DNA of 64,000 nt from the NCBI GenBank assembly GCA_019635735.1, contig JAHBYX010000009.1, positions 26,001 through 90,000 of the forward strand, written 5' to 3'. This stretch comes from Mesorhizobium sp. (lineage in GTDB: Bacteria > Pseudomonadota > Alphaproteobacteria > Rhizobiales > Rhizobiaceae). Below are positions 37,619 to 48,848 of the stretch, piece by piece. A program made the translations under genes and the position numbers. The notes beneath the pieces were generated by a model, which saw only the letters and a program-made list of their open reading frames with translations, searched no databases and was not told the origin of the DNA. Numbering within the stretch: the stretch's first letter is position 1; each line of letters opens with the position of its first letter.

Positions 37619-38435
37619 GTGGGCAGCAAGCCAATCAATGCTGCGACGACGCAGCGTTTCGAAGTCCGGTCGCATGACGGGACCCCGCTGGCCGTGTGGG
37701 TGGCAGGCGACGGCCCGGCCCTGGTGATGGTGCATGGCTCGATCGCGGATCACACGACCTTCGATTCTTTCGTCGAGGTGCTGAAGAGCGGTTTCACCAT
37801 ATATGCGATGGACCGCCGCGGCTTCGGCGCGAGCGGGGATGCCCCCGGCTATTCGATCGAGACCGAATTCGCCGATGTGGCGGCGGTGGTCGACGCGGTT
37901 GCCTCGCGGACCGGCGAACAGGTGGCTCTCTGGGGGCATTCCTACGGAGCGAATTGTGCGCTGGGCGGCGCGGCGTCGAGCCGCCATGTCAGCCACCTCA
38001 TCCTTTACGAGCCTCGGTCTGAAATATCCGCCCGGGTCCATCGAAGGTATTGAGGCGGCCCTTGAGCGTGGCGACAATGAGGGGGCGATCGTCGCGGTGC
38101 TTCGCGATGCTCTGGAACTGGCCGACGATGAGATCGAGGCTTTTCGATCGAGTCCGCTTTGGCCGCTGCGGGTGGCTGCGGCACCGACGGTTGCGAGGGA
38201 ATGTCATGCCGAGGAAGACTGGGTCTATGTCGACGGCCGTTTCGATTCCGTAACGGCTAGGACGCTCTTCCTGACAGGAGCCGAGAGCGTAGCGACTATC
38301 GTGGAGGCGACCCGCCACGCAGCAGGAGCAGTGCCGGGAGCGCGGATCGAGGTGCTGCCGGGACATGCTCATTTCGCTCACCGCACCGACCCGCAAATGG
38401 TGCGAGACATCATCTCGGGCTTCTTGGCCTCATAG
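37619..38435 (+). pseudogene. Alpha/beta hydrolase broken by a frameshift
   Basis: The first frame (37619-38053, GTG start) gives the hydrolase N-terminal half with HGSIADHTTF and the nucleophile elbow WGHSYGANCA, and then ends in an unrelated tail. The next frame continues the family at SLGLKYPPGSIEGIEAALER and ends with the catalytic histidine region EVLPGHAHFAH at 38435. Joined, the two give about 271 residues, normal for the family. The switch lies near 38009-38016. Loss of one copy of a 5-base GAGCC repeat would explain it. It is either a recent inactivation or a sequencing error. Confidence 0.8.
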
Positions 38436-38616
38436 GGCATCTTCCCGCCGTGCCATGTCGGTGACCGGCAATACCGCCCCGCGAAGCCCACATGTCGGGA
38501 TCGAATTCGACGACTTCCGGCCGGGCAGGCTTCTCGTTTGCAGTCGCGCGCGCATTCGGTCCGTTGAGCTTTCGCCGGTTCTTCGGTATTGCCCGTCGCC
38601 AATTCAGGAACTCTGC

Positions 38617-39693
38617 ATGACCGCACTCCCCAACGATCGCCTAGACCAGGTCGTCAAGCGCTACGAGATGCTGGAAGCCCAGATGGCGGCCGGGGTCGAT
38701 CCCGACGCCTATGTCAAGCTCTCCTCGGAATATGCCGAGATCCAGGATATGGCGGTGAAGGTGCGCGAACTGCGCAAGGCCGAGGCCGAGAAGGCCGGCA
38801 TCGAGGCGATGCTCGCCGACGCGGGCACCGACAGGGAGATGCGCGAACTCGCCGAGGCAGAAATCGACGAGGTGAACGAACGGATCGGGGGGCTGGAGAA
38901 GGCGATCCAGATCCTGCTCCTGCCGCGCGACACAGCGGACGAGCGCAGCGCCATCCTGGAAATCCGCGCCGGCACAGGCGGCGACGAGGCGGCTTTGTTC
39001 GCGGGCGACCTGTTCCGCATGTACGAGCGCTATGCCGCGTCCAAAGGCTGGAAAGTCGAGCTGGATTCCGCCAGCGAGGGCGAGAAGGGCGGCTACAAGG
39101 AAATCATCGCCTCCATCACCGGCAAGGGCGTCTTCGCCGCGCTGAAGTTCGAATCGGGCGTCCATCGTGTCCAGCGCGTGCCCGACACCGAAACGCAGGG
39201 CCGCATCCACACGTCGGCGGCCACGGTCGCGGTGCTGCCGGAAGCGGAAGAGGTCGACGTCGAGATCAGGCCGGAGGACGTCCGGCTGGAAACGCTGCGC
39301 GCATCGAGCGCCGGCGGCCAGCACGCCAACACCACCGACTCGTCGGTACGCATCACCCATATCCCGACCGGGATCGTGTTGCTGCAGGCGGGCCGCTCGC
39401 AGCATCAGAACCGCGCCAAGGCCTTCCAGATCTTGCGCGCCAAGCTCTACGATCTGCAGCGCAGCAAGGCGGACTCGGACCGATCGGAATCGCGCAAGGC
39501 GCAGGTCGGGTCCGGCGACCGGTCCGAGCGCATCCGCACCTACAATTTCCCGCAGGGTCGGCTCACCGACCACCGCATCAACCTGACGCTCTACAAGCTC
39601 GACCGGGTGATGGAAGGCGACCTCGACGAAGTGATCGACGCGCTGACGGCGGACCACCAGTCGAAGCTGCTGGCCGAGTTCGGGACGAATTGA
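38617..39693 (+). CDS. prfA: Peptide chain release factor 1
   Basis: This 358-residue RF1 ends translation at UAA and UAG. The hydrolysis motif GGQ is in RASSAGGQHANTTDSSVR and the stop-recognition tripeptide (PxT) in RVPDTETQGRIHTSA. The ATG at 38617 is the family start. In related genomes prmC, which methylates the GGQ glutamine, follows directly; here a 300-base repeat-bearing gap lies between. Confidence 0.97.
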   Translation: MTALPNDRLDQVVKRYEMLEAQMAAGVDPDAYVKLSSEYAEIQDMAVKVRELRKAEAEKAGIEAMLADAGTDREMRELAEAEIDEVNERIGGLEKAIQILLLPRDTADERSAILEIRAGTGGDEAALFAGDLFRMYERYAASKGWKVELDSASEGEKGGYKEIIASITGKGVFAALKFESGVHRVQRVPDTETQGRIHTSAATVAVLPEAEEVDVEIRPEDVRLETLRASSAGGQHANTTDSSVRITHIPTGIVLLQAGRSQHQNRAKAFQILRAKLYDLQRSKADSDRSESRKAQVGSGDRSERIRTYNFPQGRLTDHRINLTLYKLDRVMEGDLDEVIDALTADHQSKLLAEFGTN

Positions 39694-39754
39694 GCGGGGT
39701 GGGACGTTCCCGGATCGTGAGCGGCTCTCCAGAAATGCGTGCGGTTGGCTTGAT

Positions 39755-39890
39755 ACCCCCACCCCTAGCCCCTCCCCACAAGGGGGAGGGGGACGATGTC
39801 GCGGCGGCCGCAGTCGGCGTTGACTGCTTTTCGGACCGTGACAGGATCGTAGTCCCCTCCCCCTTGTGGGGAGGGGTTAGGGGTGGGGGT
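39755..39890. repeat. Long inverted-repeat element between prfA and prmC
   Basis: Arms of about 40 bases (39755-39794 and 39852-39890) are near-perfect reverse complements, each built from C5-A-C4-TA(G/A)-C4-T-C4 and ACAAGGGGGAGGGG blocks. They enclose about 57 bases of ordinary sequence. Transcribed, it would form a very strong hairpin. It resembles the dispersed CCCCTCCCC repeats of rhizobial genomes; no coding frame is seen. Confidence 0.85.
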
Positions 39891-39997
39891 AACGCCATAT
39901 GCGACCGCCCTGCACTTAAGGGGGAGTTAGTCAGCAGGCCAGAGGGGGGTATTCGGTTGCGCGGATGCCGGCCGGCCGACGCTGACTGGCGAAGCTC

Positions 39998-40855
39998 ATG
40001 ACCACCCTCTCCGAACTCCACGACATCGCCCGCGCGCGTCTTTCCGACGCCGGGATCGCCGATGCGGCACTCGACGCGCGTATTCTGGTCGAGGAACTGA
40101 CCGGCACGAGCCGCACCGATCTCTTGGCGCGGCCGGAGATGGAAGTCGCGGCGGAGATCGCGGAAAAGCTGTCCGCCGCACTGGCGCGCCGCGCCGCCGG
40201 CGAACCGGTGCATCGCATCCTCGGCGCGCGGGAGTTCTATGGCCTGCGTCTCGCGCTTTCGCCCGACACGCTGGAACCGCGCCCGGACACCGAGGCGCTG
40301 GTGGAGCTGGCTCTGCCCTTCGCGACATCCGCCTGCGACGAGCGAGGGACCTGCCGCATCCTCGACCTCGGCACCGGCACGGGCGCCATCGCGCTCGCGC
40401 TCCTGTCGGCGGAACCCCGCGCCAGCGCGGTCGCGACCGACATCGCGCCCGGCGCGCTTGCCACGGCGAAGGCCAATGCCGAGGCGCTGGGTCTGGCGGA
40501 CCGCGCGACGTTCGTCCTCTCGGACTGGTTCGCGAATGTGGACGGGCAGTTCGACCTGATCGTTTCCAATCCGCCCTACATCCCCTCGACCGACATAGGC
40601 GGCCTGTCGCGCGAGGTGCGCGGCTTCGATCCGTTGCGGGCTCTGGATGGCGGGGCGGACGGGCTCGATCCCTACCGGATCATCGCCCGCGACGGCGCCG
40701 CGCATCTCGCGCCCGGTGGCGCGATCATGGTGGAAATCGGGGCAGGGCAGGCGAGCGACGTCGCGGGCATATTCGCCCGACGCGGCTTCCGGCATTCCGA
40801 CACGCGCAGCGATCTCGGCGGACACGAGCGGGCGCAGGCTTTCCTGCGACAATGA
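39998..40855 (+). CDS. prmC: Release factor glutamine methyltransferase
   Basis: This 285-residue enzyme methylates the glutamine of the GGQ motif in release factors. It has a helical N-domain, the SAM loop ILDLGTGTGAIALALLSAEP and the catalytic NPPY in DLIVSNPPYIPSTD. It lies 304 bases after its substrate gene prfA, in the same direction. Confidence 0.95.
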   Translation: MTTLSELHDIARARLSDAGIADAALDARILVEELTGTSRTDLLARPEMEVAAEIAEKLSAALARRAAGEPVHRILGAREFYGLRLALSPDTLEPRPDTEALVELALPFATSACDERGTCRILDLGTGTGAIALALLSAEPRASAVATDIAPGALATAKANAEALGLADRATFVLSDWFANVDGQFDLIVSNPPYIPSTDIGGLSREVRGFDPLRALDGGADGLDPYRIIARDGAAHLAPGGAIMVEIGAGQASDVAGIFARRGFRHSDTRSDLGGHERAQAFLRQ

Positions 40856-41150
40856 CCCGCGCAAGAAAAGGCTTGCATCCCAAAGGAATGTCGCTACGTT
40901 TCAGTCACCGGACAAGACGTAGCAGGCAGTGCCGTTGTCGATTCGGTCCCCGTTGAAAACAAACTGCCTTCATGCGTGAGCGATGCCTGGTGCGTCGCAT
41001 GGGGAACGTCCGGGCAGGATTTGAACCGGAAACAGAACGGATGACGGCGGCGCCGCAACGAGGCGCCCGACCGTCGCAAGAACAGCGACAGACCGGGGTT
41101 CTCCCAATCCGGCGTGCCGCTTGTCGCAACCTCTCCAGCAAGAGTGTCGA

Positions 41151-41816
41151 ATGAGGCCACAACAGCAGAACAGGCGCATGCGCGGCCGTAACAACAATAA
41201 CCAGAACCAGAACCGCAAGGGGCCGAACCCGCTTACGCGCAGCTATGAATCGAACGGCCCGGATGTGAAGATCCGCGGCTCCGCGCAGCAGATCGCCGAA
41301 AAATACATGCAGCTCGCCCGCGACGCCCAGAGTTCCGGCGATCGCGTCATGGCCGAGAACTATCTCCAGCACGCCGAGCACTACAACCGCATCATCGCGG
41401 CCGCGCAGGCGCAGATGCCGCAGCAGTTCAACCGCGATTCGCGCGACGACCAGGACGACGACGAGGAGCAGGACAATCCCGCTCCGCAGCAGTCCTTCGA
41501 GGCGCAGCCGCAGGTCAGCGACGGCACCGGTCCGCAGCCCGAGATCAGCGGCATTCCCGCCGAGGTCGCGCTCAATCCGGAAGCGTCCGGCGAAGAGCAG
41601 CCGCGCGAGATGCGCCCGCAATCGAACGGCAACGGTCACGCGGCAGAAGGCGAAGACGGCGCGCCGCGCCGTTCGCGCCGCCCGCGCCGCCGCGGCCGGG
41701 GCGGCGACTTCGGCAATCGCGAAGCCGGCGCCGAGGAAGGTTCCGGATCGCCCGAGGGCGAGGTGGCCGCGCCGGAACCGGCGATGGCATCCGAGCCGTC
41801 CGACGAGGCGGCCTGA
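41151..41816 (+). CDS. DUF4167 domain protein
   Basis: This 221-residue protein starts with a Gln/Asn/Arg-rich region (MRPQQQNRRMRGRNNNNQNQ), followed by the conserved DUF4167 segment (SNGPDVKIRGSAQQIAEKYM then LARDAQSSGDRVMAENYLQH). A long acidic and basic low-complexity tail includes RRSRRPRRRGRGGDF. The composition suggests RNA binding. Its place between prmC and clpB is conserved in Rhizobiales. Function is not known. Confidence 0.92.
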   Translation: MRPQQQNRRMRGRNNNNQNQNRKGPNPLTRSYESNGPDVKIRGSAQQIAEKYMQLARDAQSSGDRVMAENYLQHAEHYNRIIAAAQAQMPQQFNRDSRDDQDDDEEQDNPAPQQSFEAQPQVSDGTGPQPEISGIPAEVALNPEASGEEQPREMRPQSNGNGHAAEGEDGAPRRSRRPRRRGRGGDFGNREAGAEEGSGSPEGEVAAPEPAMASEPSDEAA

Positions 41817-41854
41817 CGACTTCCCGATCGGGTATCGGCCCCGACGAACATCCG

Positions 41855-41889
41855 CCGGCGGGCAGGGGAAACCCTTCCCGCCGGTTTTT
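41855..41889 (+). terminator. Rho-independent terminator after the DUF4167 gene
   Basis: CCGGCGGG (41855-41862) pairs with CCCGCCGG (41877-41884) and is followed by five T residues. It separates the DUF4167 gene from the clpB promoter. Confidence 0.88.
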
Positions 41890-41891
41890 GT

Positions 41892-41905
41892 TTGACCTTC
41901 GTCAA
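41892..41905. promoter_or_regulatory. FNR/FixK-type box upstream of clpB
   Basis: TTGAC-CTTC-GTCAA is a perfect palindrome of the TTGA(C/T)-N4-(G/A)TCAA type bound by FixK/FNR proteins. It lies 6 bases before the candidate heat-shock -35, close enough for class II-like contact. A chance match is possible. Confidence 0.5.
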
Positions 41906-41910
41906 GGCGT

Positions 41911-41939
41911 CTTGAGACGATAGGAAGGCATACCCATAT
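41911..41939 (+). promoter_or_regulatory. Heat-shock (sigma-32/RpoH) type promoter of clpB
   Basis: CTTGAG (41911-41916) and CCCATAT (41933-41939) fit the RpoH consensus CTTGAA and CCCATNT with a normal gap. It lies about 90 bases before the clpB ATG. ClpB is a classical sigma-32 target. Confidence 0.65.
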
Positions 41940-42026
41940 CCAGCCCAACAGAGCCTGCCGCACACGGGGGCTCGTCATCAGGCCGATCCGGCGCCTTAGA
42001 GGGCTGGTGAGGGAAGGAGACACATA

Positions 42027-44630
<2,604 letters not shown>

Positions 44631-44654
44631 TCGAGGGCATCATCCAGAACGAGG

Positions 44655-44682
44655 CGCCCCAGCGGAAACGCGGGGGCGTTTT
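44655..44682 (+). terminator. Rho-independent terminator of clpB
   Basis: CGCCCC (44655-44660) pairs with GGGGCG (44673-44678) around an inner GCG-GAAA-CGC hairpin with a GNRA-type loop, followed by TTTTC. It lies 25 bases after the clpB stop. Confidence 0.75.
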
Positions 44683-45171
44683 CTGGCCGAGGTGCGCAAG
44701 AAGCGGCGGCGCCTACAGAACGTTTGACAAGAGCCGCCTATAGCGACACCTGCTTCGACGCCCTCGGCACCCATCTCCCCAGTCAAGACATCGACACCTG
44801 GCGTCGCGCCAGCGTCTCCTCAAATGGATGATACTCTTGCCGGTCTGGATCAACATCCCCTGATATCACGAACCAGCGTGAAGGTAGAACGGATACAGGA
44901 AGCGGGGACGCATATTCTTTCCCGTTTCCTCTCTTCTCCGAACTATTCCATCGTCCGGAAACATTCCGGACAGGTCCGCAAAACACCTTGGCGGATCAGA
45001 CATCCGCCGCAGATTGATCATGTCTACGAAAGTCTGGACTCCAATTGCAGTCGAGTTAAGATCAATACCAAGATCCATCTCTATTTGTAGTTGACGGGAA
45101 GTAGTCCTCGACAACGACCCCTCGCATACGGATCGGTCGCTGTGCAACGTGTGTCTGGGGGGACGCGCGTC
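44683..45171. other. AT-richer gap with no secure gene, possible gene remnants
   Basis: About 490 bases lie between the clpB terminator and the acyltransferase start. GC content is visibly lower than upstream. Open frames of 67-93 codons occur on both strands (for example 44824-45090 plus, 44866-45147 minus), but none has a clear ribosome-binding site or a recognised product. It may hold decayed genes at the edge of an acquired islet. Confidence 0.5.
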
Positions 45172-45909
45172 TTGAAGTGGAAATTGAGAAACGTTCTCTC
45201 GAAGCCTTTAACGCGCCAGCTCGTCTCCTGGTGCGGCAAAATCTACATCGATTTCGTCTATTATTCGATCATGGGGCAATTCTCAGATGCCACCGATCAT
45301 TCACTTGAACAATTGGCCAGGAAATCGCCGATCATCTTCTGCGTATGGCACGGCAGACAGTTGATGATGCCGAAGTTCTGGCCCCCGACCGCGCAGCTTT
45401 GGGTCGTGGGCTCGACCAGCCGCGACGGACAACTGGCGCTGGCTACCGCGGACAGATTCAGGATCAATGTCATACAACGGTCGCGCAGCCGCGCCTCGTC
45501 GAATGCCGCGCGAAGAATTCTCCAGGTCCTCGGCTCCGGGCACTCCGTCGGCCTTACTCCGGACGGCTCGCGGGGACCAAGAATGAGGGTGTCGAAAGGC
45601 GTCGTCGAACTGGCCGGGCTTTCGGGTTGCCCATTGGTGCCGGCCACCTATTCCTGTTCGAATGCGATCATCCTGTCGAGCTGGGACCGCTTCATGTTGC
45701 CGCTTCCCTTGGGCCGCGGCGTCTTCAGCGTGGGCACCCCCATCGACATCGGTCGGGCAGCGTCTCCCGCCCAGATCGAGGATGCCCGGTTCGCTCTCGA
45801 ACGTCAGCTGAACGCAATGACCGCCGCAGCCGACGCAGCGGTCGGCCGCGCGCCCGTCACGCCCACCGACAGTCCAGCAATCGCCGACCTGGCGCTGAAA
45901 CTGGAGTAG
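45172..45909 (+). CDS. DUF374/lysophospholipid acyltransferase-like protein
   Basis: This protein of about 245 residues belongs to the DUF374 group of the lysophospholipid/lipid A acyltransferase superfamily. The catalytic HX-rich region is IIFCVWHGRQLMMPKFWPP, and the phosphate-binding part is VGLTPDGSRGPRMRVSKGVV. The TTG at 45172 is chosen for a GGGGGG stretch 9 bases upstream; GTG 45142, GTG 45151 and TTG 45091 are alternatives. It lies 11 bases before a cytochrome P450 gene. Codon use and GC content differ from the backbone, suggesting transfer. It probably moves an acyl chain onto a lipid or lipid A-like acceptor. Confidence 0.82.
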   Translation: MKWKLRNVLSKPLTRQLVSWCGKIYIDFVYYSIMGQFSDATDHSLEQLARKSPIIFCVWHGRQLMMPKFWPPTAQLWVVGSTSRDGQLALATADRFRINVIQRSRSRASSNAARRILQVLGSGHSVGLTPDGSRGPRMRVSKGVVELAGLSGCPLVPATYSCSNAIILSSWDRFMLPLPLGRGVFSVGTPIDIGRAASPAQIEDARFALERQLNAMTAAADAAVGRAPVTPTDSPAIADLALKLE

Positions 45910-45920
45910 CAGGAACCGAG

Positions 45921-47327
45921 ATGCCGAGCGCCAGCATATTGACGGGATTTCGAGCCTACCAAACGATCGCGCAACTTCTGCTCGACCCGCTCTCGACCTC
46001 CCGTGACATCACGAACAGATACGGGAATTTCACGGGGATCTCGCTGTCTGCCCTTAAGCAGCGCCCGCCCACTTTTCACGTGGTCGGTTCGATCTACGCC
46101 GAGGCGGTTCTCAAGAACTACGATACATTTCGAAATGGCGGCATCATCGTCAAAGGCTACCGGAATTCGACCCACAATCACCTCCGGCAAGGCTATTTCA
46201 GCGCAAATGGCGCTGAATATGAACACTACATCAAGCTGTTCGGACCCTTGTTCCGGAAGAAGCTTGTCGAAGAGGTATACCCCGTCATCGCCGAGATCGT
46301 CACAGACCAGATGGATCGATGGCCGACAGGGGAAGTCATCAACATCATCCCGCGCGTGAACACGCTGATGAAGCATCTGGCTTCGCAAGGTATGTTCAAG
46401 GATCCGGACATCATCCGAGGTATCCGGGCAGCTGACATGGTCGAGCAACACGGAAGGTTGAGCGGAGCTTCCATCGCCGGCCTGATTGCGGCGAAGTACG
46501 GGAGGCCGCCGTTTTCGAGGCTGCATCGTCAGGCCAAAGCGACTTACGACGCCATCATCGAATGGGGCAAAACACGTGACGGGCTAGAACCTCGCTCGGA
46601 CGTGCTGTCGACTATCGCAAACGCAACGGACGAATTCGGGCGACCTGCATCGGCGGACCGTATCGCCGGCTATGGCTGGACGATGCTGGGAGCGTCATAC
46701 GACACGTCCACGTCGATACTGACATGGCTGCTCGTATTCATTTCCACCCATCCGGAGGTCGCCAGAAAGCTTCACGAAGAGGTACGCGATTACCAACGCA
46801 TATCTCCATCCGATATCAGCGCCATCATGAATCTCCCCTATCTGGATGGGGTTATCAAGGAGGCGCTTCGGCTGGTTCCCCCGGCGCCTATCCAGCGTCG
46901 GAAAACCCACGCGGATGCGGAGCTCGTTGGTCGTCCTATCCCGGTCGGGTCGCAGATCCTCATTAGCGCCTGGATGACCAATCGAGACCCGGATCTCTAT
47001 CCGGATCCGGACCGGTTCATTCCCGAGCGCTGGGGGAGCATTTCGCGATCGCCCTACCAGTGGCTGACCTTCAGCGCGGGACCGCGGAGGTGCCTGGGAA
47101 TCTGGTTCGCGCTCGCCTTCCTCAAGACGATCATCGCAAGCGTCATGGCCCGCTGGCGTCCGGAAATCCCGGATGGATCGAAGGTGTCGATGAAAGTCGC
47201 GGTTACGGTGCGCCCAGGGCGCGAGGTCCCGATCATTCTCAACAAGCCGGATGGCAATTACCGAGCCTCTCGACTTACGGGAAACGTCCACAGATATCTG
47301 CGGATTTCCGAGCTGTATCGGAGTTAG
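45921..47327 (+). CDS. Cytochrome P450
   Basis: This 468-residue soluble P450 monooxygenase has the heme-binding loop FSAGPRRCLGIWFA with Cys391 as ligand, the ExxR motif in IKEALRL, the PERF-like FIPERWGS and the I-helix as MLGASYDTST in place of the common AGxxT. Its closest visible style is the CYP family acting on fatty acids, terpenes or sterol-like molecules. It needs a ferredoxin and reductase; none is nearby. It is 11 bases after the acyltransferase gene, so the two are surely one transcript. The substrate is unknown; a lipid is likely from the partner. Confidence 0.92.
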   Translation: MPSASILTGFRAYQTIAQLLLDPLSTSRDITNRYGNFTGISLSALKQRPPTFHVVGSIYAEAVLKNYDTFRNGGIIVKGYRNSTHNHLRQGYFSANGAEYEHYIKLFGPLFRKKLVEEVYPVIAEIVTDQMDRWPTGEVINIIPRVNTLMKHLASQGMFKDPDIIRGIRAADMVEQHGRLSGASIAGLIAAKYGRPPFSRLHRQAKATYDAIIEWGKTRDGLEPRSDVLSTIANATDEFGRPASADRIAGYGWTMLGASYDTSTSILTWLLVFISTHPEVARKLHEEVRDYQRISPSDISAIMNLPYLDGVIKEALRLVPPAPIQRRKTHADAELVGRPIPVGSQILISAWMTNRDPDLYPDPDRFIPERWGSISRSPYQWLTFSAGPRRCLGIWFALAFLKTIIASVMARWRPEIPDGSKVSMKVAVTVRPGREVPIILNKPDGNYRASRLTGNVHRYLRISELYRS

Positions 47328-47535
47328 CTCCGACCGCCTTCAAGTCCATTTCCAGTAGCTCACGCTCCAGCCGGGTTCAAGAAGTCCGCCGACGGCGAGG
47401 CGCGGTGCCGGCAGCCGCGGGTCAATGCAAGCCTTGCCGGCGGCACGGTCAACCCGCCTGCGCTGTGCGCCCTTCTCCCCTGTTCCCTCCCGCGCCGCGA
47501 TCCGCTAGGAGACGCGGGCGGAGGGATAGGGATAC

Positions 47536-48831
47536 ATGACGGATCATCCGGTTCTGATCGCCGGCGCCGGCATCGGCGGGCTTGCCATGGCGCTGACGCT
47601 GCACCAGCTCGGCGTGCGCTGCATCGTGTTCGAATCGGTGCGCGAGCTGAAGCCGCTCGGCGTCGGCATCAACCTGCAGCCCAATGCGGTGCGCGAACTG
47701 GGCGACCTCGGCATCGGCACCGAGGCGCTCGACCGGATCGGGCTCGCCGCGCGCGAATGGGCGCTGGTGGGCTTGAACGGCAACGACATCTATTCCGAGC
47801 CGCGCGGGTTGCTGGCCGGCTACCGCTGGCCGCAATATGCCGTCCACCGCGGCGAGTTGCAGATGCTGCTCTATCGCACCGTGGTCGAACGGCTGGGGAA
47901 GGATTCCGTGCGTCCCGGCCACCGAGTCGCCGGCTACCGCAACGAGGCGGACGGCACGGTGACGGCGCTGGTCGAGACCGCCGACGGGAGGCGCGAGGTG
48001 CGCGGGTCGCTGCTTGTCGGCGCCGACGGCATGCATTCGGCGGTGCGCGCGCAGATGCATCCCGACCAGCCGCCGATTCACTGGGGTGGGGCGATCATGT
48101 GGCGCGGCGTTTCCCCCGGCGTGCCGATCCGCTCCGGCGCCTCCTTCGTCGGGCTCGGTACCCACCGCCACCGCTTCGTCTTCTACCCGATCTCGCCGCC
48201 GGATCCCGAGACCGGGCTCGCCACCATCAACTGGATCGCCGAGGTCACGGTCGACGCGTCCGAGGGGCGGAAGAATTCGGGCTGGTTCAAGCCGGTCGAA
48301 ATCGCCGACTTCATCCACAATTTCGAGGGCTGGACCTGGGACTGGCTCGACGTGCCGGCGCTGCTGTCGCGCGCCGACGGCGCCTACGAGAACCCGATGA
48401 TCGACCGCGACCCGGTGCCCACGTGGCGCGACGGGCGGGTCATCCTCATCGGCGACGCGGCGCATCCGATGTATCCGACAGGTTCCAACGGCGCGAGCCA
48501 GGCGATCATGGACGGCCGCGCGCTGGGCGCGGCATTGGTCGAGCACGGGCTGGGCGAGGCGGCGTTCGCAGCCTACGATGAGAAGTTCTGCGGGCCGATC
48601 TCACAGCTCGTGCTGCGCAACCGCGGCGCGGGGCCGTTCGGCCTGCTCAACCTGGTCGACGAACGCTGCGGCGGCACGTTCGACAACATCGACGACGTCA
48701 TCCCGGCGGCGGAGCGGTCCGCCTTCATGGCCGGCTACAAGAAGGCCGCCGGCTTTGCCATCGACACGCTCAACGCCGCGCCGCCCACCATCGCGGCGGG
48801 CGCCAGGGTGGGCGGCAAGGTCGACGCGTAG
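47536..48831 (+). CDS. FAD-dependent monooxygenase (PhzS/salicylate hydroxylase-like)
   Basis: This 431-residue class A flavin monooxygenase has the FAD-binding GAGIGGLAMA, the DG motif (LLVGADGMHSAVR) and the GD motif (VILIGDAAHPMYPTGSNGAS). It hydroxylates an aromatic or heteroaromatic ring using NAD(P)H and oxygen. The stretch RWPQYAVHRGELQMLLYR resembles the PhzS group. It stands alone after a 208-base gap. The substrate is unknown. Confidence 0.88.
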   Translation: MTDHPVLIAGAGIGGLAMALTLHQLGVRCIVFESVRELKPLGVGINLQPNAVRELGDLGIGTEALDRIGLAAREWALVGLNGNDIYSEPRGLLAGYRWPQYAVHRGELQMLLYRTVVERLGKDSVRPGHRVAGYRNEADGTVTALVETADGRREVRGSLLVGADGMHSAVRAQMHPDQPPIHWGGAIMWRGVSPGVPIRSGASFVGLGTHRHRFVFYPISPPDPETGLATINWIAEVTVDASEGRKNSGWFKPVEIADFIHNFEGWTWDWLDVPALLSRADGAYENPMIDRDPVPTWRDGRVILIGDAAHPMYPTGSNGASQAIMDGRALGAALVEHGLGEAAFAAYDEKFCGPISQLVLRNRGAGPFGLLNLVDERCGGTFDNIDDVIPAAERSAFMAGYKKAAGFAIDTLNAAPPTIAAGARVGGKVDA

Positions 48832-48848
48832 GCACGGGTACCGAGCAT

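Noticed and set aside
41000..41035. A tRNA-like T-arm on the minus strand (GGTTCAAATCC)
   Set aside because: The T-stem does not pair and no anticodon arm or acceptor stem could be found around it, so it is a chance match.
44824..45090. An 88-codon plus-strand open frame after clpB
   Set aside because: It has no ribosome-binding site, no recognised family and competing frames on the other strand. I list the region as a gap instead.
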